From assembly GCF_019599465.1 (NCBI RefSeq), contig NZ_RKLR01000002.1:558001-622000 (forward strand): a stretch of DNA of 64,000 bases, written 5' to 3'. Shown piece after piece: positions 26,401 through 36,759 of this stretch; position 1 is the first letter of the stretch; every line of letters starts with the position of its first letter. Below the pieces are notes generated by a model. It was given only the letters and a program-made list of their open reading frames with translations. It ran no database searches and had not been told where the DNA came from. This stretch comes from Haloarcula rubra. Lineage in GTDB: Archaea > Halobacteriota > Halobacteria > Halobacteriales > Haloarculaceae. A program made the position numbers and the translations under genes.

Positions 26401-28952
26401 TGACCAACGCCCCGATATCTCACCCTCCCGAGGGGGACCACGAGGCGACACTGCTCCGCCATCATCTCGACGCGGTGGCCGGTCGAACACGCGACACGAT
26501 CCCGGCAGACGCCACGACGATCGGTGGCGACCCGCTCGATGAGGTTGCGGCGGTCGTGGCCCAGTGTCACGATGTCGGCAAGGCGACGACGTGGTTTCAG
26601 GAGTACGTAACAGGCCAGCGAGAGTCCAGCAAACGGACGAACCACTCCCTGTTCGGTGCCTATCTCGGGTACTACGTCCTTGATCGATCGGGCTATGACG
26701 GCGAAGACTGTCTGGCGGCTTTCGTCGCGATCGCCAAACATCACGGTCGCCTCCCGGATGTCAAAGAGTACGTCGACTGCGTCTCGCGGTTCGAGAACCA
26801 AAGCGAGGCGAACAACGAGCGCCAACGCGTCGTGATCGAGCAGGTCCGGAACGTCGACGACCATCACCGAACGTTCGCACAGTCGTTCGTCGCCGACGTA
26901 ACAGAGGGTGCTGGATCGTGGGACGAGTTCGGGACGAAAATCACGGACAAAACGTTCTTCGAGACGGTCCACGAACACGTCGACAGGTTTGATTTTGGAA
27001 GCAAGCGGGCAGCACCATCCGACGAGTTCTACGGTCTGCTCATCCAGCTCTGGAGCGGGCTGATCCTCGCTGACAAGACCACAGCCGCCGGGATTGAAGA
27101 CGAAGATCTCGACGCCTCCGAACCGAACGCCGCTGTCCTCTCGGAATACATCGATGGCCTCGGTGGAGAAAGTGACGAGGACAGTCAGGCCGATGTCCTC
27201 GATTGCTTCCGTGACGAGGCGAGACATGATGTCATCGCCGGCGTTGAGGAGTTTCGCGATGCCGAGTCGTCGATCGCGACGCTCACCCTCCCGACCGGGA
27301 TGGGCAAGACCCTGACCGGGCTGAGCGCCGCCCTCGCGCTTCGTGGGGAGAATGGGCGCGTCGTCTATGCGCTTCCCTTCACCTCGGTCATCGATCAAGT
27401 CGCTGACGAACTCACAGACGTGTTCGACACCGACGGCTGTGACGACTTGCTCACGATTCACCACCACCTTGCCGAGACGCGCACCGAACTGGGCGACAGC
27501 GCGGAAAGGGAGGAGGACACAGACGAGAACGCCCGACGTGAGGAGATGGTCGCCGAGAGTTGGCGCTCCGGGCTGACGCTCACGACGTTTGTCCAGCTCT
27601 TCGAGAGTCTCGTCGGTCCCGGCAACACGCAGTCGATGAAACTGCCGGCGCTGTACGATTCTGTGATCGTGCTGGACGAACCACAGGCACTGCCCATGAA
27701 GTGGTGGAAGGTCGTTCGCCGGATTGCGGAGATCCTCACGGAAGAGTACGACGCGACGGTCGTCGCCATGACGGCGACGCAGCCGGCGCTGTTCAGTGAT
27801 GCGTTCGAACTGGTCAACGACGTGGATCGATACTTCAACCGCTTTGAGCGCGTCGAGTACGAGGTCCACGACTCCGCTCTGGCGTTTGACGACACCGACG
27901 CTACGATGGGCTACGAGAACGCCGGCCGGGTCATCCTCAACGAGACGGGGGAGACCGACTCGGTACTCGCGATCTGCAACACCATCGATAGTGCCATCGC
28001 GCTCACTGACGCGGTTGAGGACCGCGAGGCGGTCGTCGATGTTGGCCGGTGTCTAAGGACCGAACTCGATGATGAAGGGATCGATCTCGATGCCCTCGTC
28101 GACAAGGTCACGACGACTGTCGGACCGAATGAGCGGGCACTCGTCCACCTCTCGACTCGTCTTCGGCCGCGCGACCGTCTTGCACTCGTTGAGGCGACGA
28201 AGCGCCTCACTGAGCGGTCGATCCCGCTCGTCGCAGTGTCGACACAACTCATCGAAGCCGGCGTCGACATCAGCTTCGATCGGGTATACCGCGACGTCGC
28301 ACCCATCGACAGCGTCGTCCAGGCAGCAGGCCGGTGTAACCGGTCGTTCGAACGCGACTACGGTACGGTGACCCTCTGGTGGCTCGCACCGCCCGAAGGA
28401 ACGACCAAGACGCCCTCACAGGCCGTGTACGACTCCCAAGGCGTAAGCACGATCTCGTTGACTTCGAAGACGCTCGATGCAGTCGGGGCAAACGAAGGAA
28501 CCATCCCGGAAAGCACGATGACTCGGGAGGCCGTCCAGCACTACTACAGACTCGTGTCAGACCGAAATCCGGGGTCCCCCGAGTACGTCGACTGGGTGGA
28601 CGAGGCGAACGCGGACAAACTTGGATCTCTCTCCTTGATCGGTCGGCGTGACAGTGTCGACGTCATCGTCTGTCGGACCGACGCCGACAGTCAAATGGCT
28701 GAATCGATGAAGACGGCCATTAGAGAGTTCGACTACGAGGCGTTCGAGACTCTCAGAGATGAGAGTAAGGATATCACGGTTTCTCTGCCGATCTACAGCC
28801 AGGACTCGCGTGAGGCCGAGACGGTCCGGAACCTCGAAGAGCTCGGTGATACCGGTCTCCACGTTCTCAGGCGATCCCGGAGTAAAGACTACTTCGACGA
28901 GACGAAGGGTCTGGCCGTGGACAACCCGAGCGTCGACGATCGGTTCCTATGA
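26400..28952 (+). CDS. cas3: Cas3, HD nuclease-helicase of type I interference
   Basis: An 850-residue effector that Cascade recruits to degrade target DNA. The N-terminal HD nuclease has His21/22, the HD pair 57-58 (CHDVGKAT), His82 (NHSLFGA) and KHHGRLPD at 113-120. The SF2 helicase part shows motif I PTGMGKT (298-304), motif II DEPQ (426-429, the variant common in haloarchaeal Cas3), motif III MTATQPA (457-463) and motif VI QAAGRCNR (641-648). All parts look intact, so interference should be functional. It overlaps cas5 by one base and cas4 by four (ATGA). Confidence 0.94.
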   Translation: MTNAPISHPPEGDHEATLLRHHLDAVAGRTRDTIPADATTIGGDPLDEVAAVVAQCHDVGKATTWFQEYVTGQRESSKRTNHSLFGAYLGYYVLDRSGYDGEDCLAAFVAIAKHHGRLPDVKEYVDCVSRFENQSEANNERQRVVIEQVRNVDDHHRTFAQSFVADVTEGAGSWDEFGTKITDKTFFETVHEHVDRFDFGSKRAAPSDEFYGLLIQLWSGLILADKTTAAGIEDEDLDASEPNAAVLSEYIDGLGGESDEDSQADVLDCFRDEARHDVIAGVEEFRDAESSIATLTLPTGMGKTLTGLSAALALRGENGRVVYALPFTSVIDQVADELTDVFDTDGCDDLLTIHHHLAETRTELGDSAEREEDTDENARREEMVAESWRSGLTLTTFVQLFESLVGPGNTQSMKLPALYDSVIVLDEPQALPMKWWKVVRRIAEILTEEYDATVVAMTATQPALFSDAFELVNDVDRYFNRFERVEYEVHDSALAFDDTDATMGYENAGRVILNETGETDSVLAICNTIDSAIALTDAVEDREAVVDVGRCLRTELDDEGIDLDALVDKVTTTVGPNERALVHLSTRLRPRDRLALVEATKRLTERSIPLVAVSTQLIEAGVDISFDRVYRDVAPIDSVVQAAGRCNRSFERDYGTVTLWWLAPPEGTTKTPSQAVYDSQGVSTISLTSKTLDAVGANEGTIPESTMTREAVQHYYRLVSDRNPGSPEYVDWVDEANADKLGSLSLIGRRDSVDVIVCRTDADSQMAESMKTAIREFDYEAFETLRDESKDITVSLPIYSQDSREAETVRNLEELGDTGLHVLRRSRSKDYFDETKGLAVDNPSVDDRFL

Positions 28953-29509
28953 CCGACCCGTCGGCCGACCCCGTCGACCGGTTTCTCGCCGCCGCTAGAG
29001 ATGAGACCGAGGAACTTCCGTTCCGGCTCACCGGCGTCATGTTTCAGTACTACGTCGTCTGTGAGCGCGAACTCTGGTTCCTCAGCCGCGATATCGAGAT
29101 CGACCGCGACACGCCGACGATCGTCCGCGGGAGCGACGTGGACGACTCGGCGTACTCGGACAAACGTCGAGACGTACGCGTCGACGGGATCATCGCCATC
29201 GACGTGCTGGACAGCGGCGAGATCTTGGAGGTCAAACCCTCCTCGTCGATGACCGAACCGGCGCGGTTGCAGTTGCTGTTCTACCTCTGGTATCTCGACC
29301 GCGTCACCGGCGTCAAGAAGACCGGCGTTCTCGCACATCCGACTGAGAAACGGCGCGAGACGATCAAACTCACTACCGAGACTAGCGGCGAGGTCGAATC
29401 GGCCATTCAGGGGATTCGCGAAGTCGTCACCGCCAAGTCCCCACCGACGGCGGAAGAAAAGCCGGTCTGTGACTCATGTGCGTATCACGACTTCTGCTGG
29501 AGCTGTTGA
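28949..29509 (+). CDS. cas4: Cas4, adaptation nuclease with Fe-S cluster
   Basis: A 186-residue RecB-family nuclease that trims prespacers and helps select those next to a PAM. The Fe-S ligands are visible: one Cys early (YVVCERELWF) and a C-terminal cluster CDSCAYHDFCWSC. Nuclease residues lie in RVDGIIAI and EILEVKPSS (D...E-x-K), and the RecB-like QLLFYLWYL motif follows. There is one more terminal Cys than the usual cluster needs. It starts in the ATGA overlap with cas3; cas1 follows after two bases. Confidence 0.92.
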   Translation: MTDPSADPVDRFLAAARDETEELPFRLTGVMFQYYVVCERELWFLSRDIEIDRDTPTIVRGSDVDDSAYSDKRRDVRVDGIIAIDVLDSGEILEVKPSSSMTEPARLQLLFYLWYLDRVTGVKKTGVLAHPTEKRRETIKLTTETSGEVESAIQGIREVVTAKSPPTAEEKPVCDSCAYHDFCWSC

Positions 29510-29511
29510 TC

Positions 29512-30504
29512 ATGAACGACAACTACCACGTGTTTTCCAACGGACGGATCGAACGCCATGACGACACGGTGCGGGTCGTCACCGACGACGGCGAGAAGAA
29601 GTACCTCCCGGTCGAGAACGCCGAGGCGATCTTCCTCCACGGCCAGATCGAGTACAATACTCGCTTCGTCTCCTTCCTCAATCAGGAAGGCGTTGCAGTC
29701 CACGTCTTCGGCTGGCATGACCACTACGCCGGCTCGATCATGCCAAAGCGAGGTCAGACCTCTGGCCAGACGATCGTCGATCAAGTCCGGGCCTACGACG
29801 ACCCGGACCACCGGCTCAAACTGGCGAAGGCGTTCGTCGACGGGAGCATCCACAACATGCGTTCGAATGTCACCTACTACAACGGGCGTGGACACGACTT
29901 CGAGCACGTGCTGGAGGAATTGGAGGATGCCCGAGCGTCGCTTGACGGAATGGGGACGATCGACGAGACGATGGGCGTCGAAGCGCGTGGCCGGAAGGCC
30001 TACTATTCGACCTTCGACGAGATCCTTCCCGAGGGATTCGTCTTCGGCGGCCGCCAGTACAATCCACCGAACAACGAGGTCAACAGCCTGATCTCCTTTG
30101 GCAACTCGCTGGTCTATGCAAACGTCGTCTCGGCAATCCGAGCGACGGCACTCGACCCAACGGTCAGCTTCCTTCACGAACCGGGTGAACGACGCTATTC
30201 GCTGGCACTCGACATCGCCGACCTGTTCAAGCCGTTGCTCGCTGATCGGATCATCTTCAGGCTCGTCAACCGTGGTCAGCTGACTACTGACGATTTCGAG
30301 GACGACATGAACTCGTGTCTCCTGAACGAACGCGGTCGAAAGACCTACTCGAAAGCCTACGAGGAGACCCTCGAAGAGACAATCGATCACCCGAATCTGG
30401 GTAAGAAAGTGAGCTACCAGTATCTCCTCCGAGTCGAAGCATACAAACTGAAAAAACACCTCCTGACAGATGAGGAGTACGTTCCGTTCCGACGGTGGTG
30501 GTGA
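29512..30504 (+). CDS. cas1: Cas1, spacer integrase
   Basis: A 330-residue metal-dependent integrase that inserts spacers with Cas2. The N-terminal beta domain begins MNDNYHVFSNGRIERHDDT. The alpha domain carries the catalytic His in SFLHEPGERRYSLALDIADLFKP and the following acidic residue, with a Glu in the VEARGRKAYYSTFD region. Length and motifs fit type I-B Cas1. ATG 29512 was chosen because it gives the family N-terminus; upstream in-frame codons overlap the Cas4 Cys cluster. Confidence 0.94.
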   Translation: MNDNYHVFSNGRIERHDDTVRVVTDDGEKKYLPVENAEAIFLHGQIEYNTRFVSFLNQEGVAVHVFGWHDHYAGSIMPKRGQTSGQTIVDQVRAYDDPDHRLKLAKAFVDGSIHNMRSNVTYYNGRGHDFEHVLEELEDARASLDGMGTIDETMGVEARGRKAYYSTFDEILPEGFVFGGRQYNPPNNEVNSLISFGNSLVYANVVSAIRATALDPTVSFLHEPGERRYSLALDIADLFKPLLADRIIFRLVNRGQLTTDDFEDDMNSCLLNERGRKTYSKAYEETLEETIDHPNLGKKVSYQYLLRVEAYKLKKHLLTDEEYVPFRRWW

Positions 30505-30506
30505 CT

Positions 30507-30770
30507 GTGGTCTACGTCGTCGTGGTCTACGACATGGAAGCAGATCGGACCCACAAGATGCTGAAATTCCTCCGTCGGTATCTCACACACGTGCAAAACT
30601 CCGTGCTTGAAGGGGATGTGACCGAGGGAGACCTAGAAAAGATCCGATCCGGTGTCGACGACCTGCTCAAACCCGGAGAATCAACGATCATCTACCGCAT
30701 CTCCTCCGAGAAGATGGTTGATCGAACTGTGTTCGGTGATGATCCCGCCGCTGACGACCAATTTCTATAG
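30507..30770 (+). CDS. cas2: Cas2, adaptation complex subunit
   Basis: An 87-residue ferredoxin-fold protein. The N-terminal VYVVVVYDMEADR contains the beta-1 strand and conserved Asp, followed by MLKFLRRYLTHVQNSVLEG, typical for Cas2. It bridges two Cas1 dimers in the integration complex. The start is taken as GTG 30507 (MVYVVVVYD); three GTG codons at 30495-30503 overlap the cas1 stop and would give a longer odd N-terminus. The array leader begins right after its stop. Confidence 0.9.
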   Translation: MVYVVVVYDMEADRTHKMLKFLRRYLTHVQNSVLEGDVTEGDLEKIRSGVDDLLKPGESTIIYRISSEKMVDRTVFGDDPAADDQFL

Positions 30771-30879
30771 TTCTCCCCTCTTCCATCGACCCCCGGGGGT
30801 CCAGGGATTATCGCGGGTCGACGGAAACGATGAAGTGTGAACGGGCAGTAAAGACGAATACGTGGCCAAATCGGCCATG
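30771..30879 (+). promoter_or_regulatory. CRISPR leader
   Basis: A 109-base gap between the cas2 stop and the first repeat. It holds a perfect 14-base palindrome GACCCCCGGGGGTC (30788-30801), like the C/G block seen in other haloarchaeal leaders. A smaller inverted repeat, TGGCC around AAATC (30863-30877), ends two bases before the first repeat. It should contain the array promoter and the signals for spacer insertion; the degenerate repeat at the far end of the array confirms this is the leader side. Confidence 0.75.
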
Positions 30880-33800
30880 GTTACAGACGGACCCTTGTGG
30901 GGTCGAAGCAAACCCCAACAGGGGTATCTCGTACAGCAAACAGGAGTTACAGACGGACCCTTGTGGGGTCGAAGCGCCGAGAGGGCGACGATGCCGATGA
31001 CCACCTCGCGCGTTACAGACGGACCCTTGTGGGGTCGAAGCGTCGGCCGGCGCCGTCGACGGGTCGCCGCCGCCCGGCGCGTTACAGACGGACCCTTGTG
31101 GGGTCGAAGCACCGTCCAGGTGTGCGTGCCGGCAGTTTTCGCGCTGGTTACAGACGGACCCTTGTGGGGTCGAAGCTGCAACTCGGCCGACGTCCCCCAG
31201 CCCTTGCTCGGTTACAGACGGACCCTTGTGGGGTCGAAGCGGCCAGCGTGACGCCGCCGGTCGGGCTGCTGTTGTTGTTACAGACGGACCCTTGTGGGGT
31301 CGAAGCCCGTTGCTCGTCAGGTTCGGCCACCGAGGGGCGAGTTACAGACGGACCCTTGTGGGGTCGAAGCGACACGGCGTTGTTCGTCTTCGGTGAGGAA
31401 CCCGTCGTTACAGACGGACCCTTGTGGGGTCGAAGCTACACATGGATTCTGGGGTAGGAGATACCGACCGCAGTTACAGACGGACCCTTGTGGGGTCGAA
31501 GCGCCCTCGTCGGGGCCTTCGCCGCGGTGTGGCTGCTGGTTACAGACGGACCCTTGTGGGGTCGAAGCCCCTACCTCGTCAATCGATACTTCTCTCTCGG
31601 TGTTACAGACGGACCCTTGTGGGGTCGAAGCAAGTCCCGCACCATCCGTATGTCTATATTTAATTATGTTACAGACGGACCCTTGTGGGGTCGAAGCTTG
31701 CTCGTATCCGACCACAGTTGATGTGTACAGTGGTTACAGACGGACCCTTGTGGGGTCGAAGCGACGCTGGCCGACTGGTGCGAGCACGTCCGCAACAAGT
31801 TACAGACGGACCCTTGTGGGGTCGAAGCTCGGGGAAAGCCGGCGACGAGACCGACGCTCTCGTTACAGACGGACCCTTGTGGGGTCGAAGCTAGGATTAC
31901 TGTCCCCGGTGTCGATGTCCACCGACTGTTACAGACGGACCCTTGTGGGGTCGAAGCGGCCCTGCGTGGATTGAGTGAGGATTTGCCGAAAATGTTACAG
32001 ACGGACCCTTGTGGGGTCGAAGCTCGCCGTCCGTCACCCCGCAGGAGGGCGTACAGCAGTTACAGACGGACCCTTGTGGGGTCGAAGCGACGTTGACTTC
32101 GTCGGCCGGCGCGATGCCGAACTTGTTACAGACGGACCCTTGTGGGGTCGAAGCGAGGAACTCCAGCGGCATCCGGGTGGGGAACTCCGGTTACAGACGG
32201 ACCCTTGTGGGGTCGAAGCTCTTTCGCTTCGGCGGCCATCTCACGAACCTCTTGTTACAGACGGACCCTTGTGGGGTCGAAGCGACCTGTACACGTACAA
32301 GATGCACCCGTACCTGCCGTTACAGACGGACCCTTGTGGGGTCGAAGCTGGTCCCCGGCGGGGTAATCGTCACGACGCCGTGTTACAGACGGACCCTTGT
32401 GGGGTCGAAGCCCAATTTCGGCGTTGACAATCTGACAGGAGCATGAGTTACAGACGGACCCTTGTGGGGTCGAAGCGCGGTCACGACCCCCGGCTGGCTG
32501 ACGCTGGTTCTCGTTACAGACGGACCCTTGTGGGGTCGAAGCGCCAACTCGGTGTTTCGGGACATCCGGGTCGAGCAGGGTTACAGACGGACCCTTGTGG
32601 GGTCGAAGCTCGGCGAGGTCCTGTCTGGCGTCGTCGCCACCCACGTTACAGACGGACCCTTGTGGGGTCGAAGCGCGTCCGGACAGGTGGCGAACATGCT
32701 GAAGGGCCGAGTTACAGACGGACCCTTGTGGGGTCGAAGCACGGCGCCAGTACCAGTGGCGATGATACAGGAACAGGTTACAGACGGACCCTTGTGGGGT
32801 CGAAGCTCGGTGCCGTCGGTCGCCACCTCGTACAGCGGACTGGTTACAGACGGACCCTTGTGGGGTCGAAGCGACGGGTCGGAGGGGACGACAGCGGGGG
32901 CAGAGGACGTTACAGACGGACCCTTGTGGGGTCGAAGCCGGGCGTTTTCGTTTGTAGAGTCCGCCGCCGGGACGTTACAGACGGACCCTTGTGGGGTCGA
33001 AGCGCCCGGAACATGTACCTCCACGCCCCCGGCGGGACGCGTTACAGACGGACCCTTGTGGGGTCGAAGCAGGTCGCGGAGTTCGCCCGGCGTCATGTTC
33101 GTTGCGGTTACAGACGGACCCTTGTGGGGTCGAAGCCGGTTTTGTCGACGTAGTCCGAGCTCGAGACGTTCGTTACAGACGGACCCTTGTGGGGTCGAAG
33201 CTGCCATACGTAGATAGTACCGCCGATGAATCCGAAGGTTACAGACGGACCCTTGTGGGGTCGAAGCACACCCGATGCACTCTCGACGAAAGAACAGGTT
33301 GACCGTTACAGACGGACCCTTGTGGGGTCGAAGCGGGTGATACAGCGGGTGGTCCGGGTCGTGTGCCTGTTACAGACGGACCCTTGTGGGGTCGAAGCCG
33401 AACGGGTCGCCGCCGAGTACGTCGCCAGTATCAGTTACAGACGGACCCTTGTGGGGTCGAAGCGAGTAGCGAGGTCGTCGTAATAGGCGGCCAACTGCTG
33501 TTACAGACGGACCCTTGTGGGGTCGAAGCAGGGCATAGATTTGGAGGGAACCGGCGGATGCGGAGTTACAGACGGACCCTTGTGGGGTCGAAGCGTGGAT
33601 ACTCCGCCGTCGGTCTGGTTGGCTTTGTTAGTTACAGACGGACCCTTGTGGGGTCGAAGCCCGAAGGTGGCGGGGATGGGGCTAACGGCGAATATGTGTT
33701 ACAGACGGACCCTTGTGGGGTCGAAGCGCCGACCAGTACGACGTCGAACCCGTGATAGAGAGGTTACAGACGGACCCTTGTGGGGTCGAAGCCCGTCGAC

Positions 33801-36427
33801 GGCGCTGTTCGCGATGGCGATCGAGACGAGTTACAGACGGACCCTTGTGGGGTCGAAGCAACCCCCGTCAGAAGGGTCGACAGTACCTTCACCCGGTTAC
33901 AGACGGACCCTTGTGGGGTCGAAGCACTTTCACTCCGGGTCTGGCCGACCTTCTTTAGCACGGTTACAGACGGACCCTTGTGGGGTCGAAGCGCGTGCGG
34001 TCGGCGTCGGGCATCACGCAGGTTATCGTTACAGACGGACCCTTGTGGGGTCGAAGCGAGAATGCGTTCCTGCTGACGACGGATCTCGGCGGGTTACAGA
34101 CGGACCCTTGTGGGGTCGAAGCCAGTCCCGTCGCGGAATAGATACCCATCAATGGGGTTGTTACAGACGGACCCTTGTGGGGTCGAAGCGGTGCCCATGT
34201 ATATTTGGCGGTCGATGAGGTCCTCGTTACAGACGGACCCTTGTGGGGTCGAAGCGAGCTGGCCGCGCCGGGTTCGAGCGTCTCCGTGCCGTTACAGACG
34301 GACCCTTGTGGGGTCGAAGCTCGTAGCTGAGGTACGAGTCGTTGACGGCCTGCTGGTTACAGACGGACCCTTGTGGGGTCGAAGCAGGTCGATGATGTCC
34401 GCTGTCCCTCTGTTGGGATGGTTACAGACGGACCCTTGTGGGGTCGAAGCCGTACCGAGTCTATCGCGTAGTAGGGCTTGAGGCCGTGTTACAGACGGAC
34501 CCTTGTGGGGTCGAAGCTAAGAACTCGTCCAGTGCCTCTCGGCCGTTGAGGTTGGTTACAGACGGACCCTTGTGGGGTCGAAGCCCGCGCTTCGGGCGCA
34601 CGTACCGGGCGAGGTCCTGTTACAGACGGACCCTTGTGGGGTCGAAGCCCGCTTTTGAAGTGCGGAGCGGACGTCGTCGAGTTCGCGTTACAGACGGACC
34701 CTTGTGGGGTCGAAGCGAGGATACTCCCGAGGTCCGTGCCGCCGAGTGTGTTACAGACGGACCCTTGTGGGGTCGAAGCCCGCACCATCGTCGTAGACGA
34801 GTCCGCACGGAATGTCTGTTACAGACGGACCCTTGTGGGGTCGAAGCGAGGAGCGCGTTAAGAACGAGCCATGATGTGCGCAGTTACAGACGGACCCTTG
34901 TGGGGTCGAAGCTCCTCGATCAGGTAGGTCTCGTCGCCTCCGTCGGTGTTACAGACGGACCCTTGTGGGGTCGAAGCTACCTCCGGGAGCCCGCCCGAGT
35001 CGTCGCTAGCGCTGTTACAGACGGACCCTTGTGGGGTCGAAGCCTCGAAAGAGTAACCCGCCGCCCTTTTCGCATTAACGTTACAGACGGACCCTTGTGG
35101 GGTCGAAGCTGGATTATCAGGACTCAGGCCTTGACCCGTGGGAATCGGTTACAGACGGACCCTTGTGGGGTCGAAGCCAGCCATGTTCCCGCCGACCCAC
35201 TCGATCGGACGCGTTACAGACGGACCCTTGTGGGGTCGAAGCCCGCCATGCACGGACCTCGCTGTCAGCGGGGCGCGCGTTACAGACGGACCCTTGTGGG
35301 GTCGAAGCGTCGTCCGCAACATCTTCGACACGGTGCCGTCGTCGTTACAGACGGACCCTTGTGGGGTCGAAGCATGGCTTGCACCCGTCGTCGGCGCGGG
35401 ACTGGTGAGCGTTACAGACGGACCCTTGTGGGGTCGAAGCGACAGGTGGGCCAACGTGGCGTTGTACTGCCGACCGTTACAGACGGACCCTTGTGGGGTC
35501 GAAGCACACAACACCAGCGCGGCGAGGACGTACCGCTAGTTACAGACGGACCCTTGTGGGGTCGAAGCCAGGACAATGCTGACGAGGACCTACCGGGCGT
35601 GACTGGTTACAGACGGACCCTTGTGGGGTCGAAGCCGGCGGCCGACGCCGACGACGGCTGTCCGTGGTGCGGGTTACAGACGGACCCTTGTGGGGTCGAA
35701 GCCTCACCCATCCCATCACACTCGACACGACAGCGTGTTACAGACGGACCCTTGTGGGGTCGAAGCGTTGCTCAGCGCCGTCCACATGTCGTCGGTCGGC
35801 GGTTACAGACGGACCCTTGTGGGGTCGAAGCTCGGCCCAGCTATCCTTAGGCGGGACTATAACGCCGTTACAGACGGACCCTTGTGGGGTCGAAGCATCA
35901 CCGACGACATCCTCGGCAACCTGTTCGCGCTGGTTACAGACGGACCCTTGTGGGGTCGAAGCGAGGTGAAGATAGACGCCTCGCAGGAGGGCAAGGTCGT
36001 TACAGACGGACCCTTGTGGGGTCGAAGCACGGGCAGACATTCGGTGCCTCCTTCGTGGCTCTGGTTACAGACGGACCCTTGTGGGGTCGAAGCGCGTAGT
36101 GTGTGCGTTTCATCTGTTTGTCCTCCACTGCGTTACAGACGGACCCTTGTGGGGTCGAAGCAAACAACAGCTCTCGCCGGACGTCTCCGGGCTCTTGTTA
36201 CAGACGGACCCTTGTGGGGTCGAAGCTTTGAGCGCGTTGAAGTGCCCTTTGTACGCAAGTTGTTACAGACGGACCCTTGTGGGGTCGAAGCCAGCCTCGC
36301 TCGTCGGGGTCGCCGCCGTCGGCTTCGAGGTCGTTACAGACGGACCCTTGTGGGGTCGAAGCTATCGCTTCCACGACCTCACCATCGACGACGCCGAGTT
36401 ACAGACGGACCCTTGTGGGATCAAAGC
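30880..36427 (+). CRISPR. CRISPR array, type I-B, 85 repeats and 84 spacers
   Basis: A 30-base repeat beginning GTTACAGACGG and ending GGGGTCGAAGC recurs from 30880 to 36427. By hand I counted 85 repeats and 84 spacers, mostly 33-38 bases, one of 41 (36292-36332). Every repeat I read is identical except the last (36398-36427), which has two changes near its 3' end, marking the oldest, leader-distal end. The repeat matches the haloarchaeal I-B type (GTTTCAGAC...GTTGAAGC family). Spacers differ from one another. Open frames running through the array are artefacts of the repeat. Confidence 0.98.
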
Positions 36428-36606
36428 TCTTCCTACCGTCACCACCGCCCAAACGTCTTCGGACGCGGGAGAAACCCACCGCGGGATTGGAACTCAAGCG
36501 ACAAATCCACAGTGCCGTTCTTTGACGCCCTACGTTCGAGAAACCGGGGTTACACGAACAGATAGATTAGGACTAAGTATAGGACTAACATAAGGCCTAT
36601 ACAGAG
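36428..36606 (+). promoter_or_regulatory. Array trailer and promoter region of the AbrB/recombinase pair
   Basis: No gene. Bases 36471-36493 resemble the 3' half of a different CRISPR repeat type (ending GCGGGATTGGAAC). At 36568-36591 TAGGACTAA occurs twice with a 12-base period, followed by A/T-rich CATAAGGCCTATA before the ATG at 36607; this is probably promoter plus operator. Confidence 0.4.
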
Positions 36607-36759
36607 ATGCCGAAGACACGCGTCAGTCAGGGATCGAACGGGCAGTACAAGGTCACGGTGCCGAAGGGTGTCGCCGAAGCGATGCAACTGGACGGGAAGC
36701 GCCTCGACTGGAAGGTGAAGTCGGGGAGCACCCTAGAGGTGACCATCGTCGATGAGTAG
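36607..36759 (+). CDS. Small AbrB/SpoVT-like DNA-binding protein
   Basis: A 50-residue protein, MPKTRVSQGSNGQYKVTVPK at the start and LEVTIVDE at the end. The pattern QYKVTVPKGVAEAMQL is that of swapped-hairpin AbrB-type transcription factors and antitoxins. It is too small to do more than bind DNA, probably its own promoter. Its stop overlaps the start of the serine recombinase (ATGAGTAG), so the two are co-translated. It may control element genes or recombinase dosage; this is inference. Confidence 0.65.
   Translation: MPKTRVSQGSNGQYKVTVPKGVAEAMQLDGKRLDWKVKSGSTLEVTIVDE

Noticed and set aside
30862-36593. Many long open frames on both strands through 30.8-36.6 kb, with recurring VTDGPLWGRS, YRRTLVGSK or ASTPQGSVCN peptides
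   Set aside because: They are translations of the CRISPR repeat; spacers of variable length shift the frame and no true protein is encoded.
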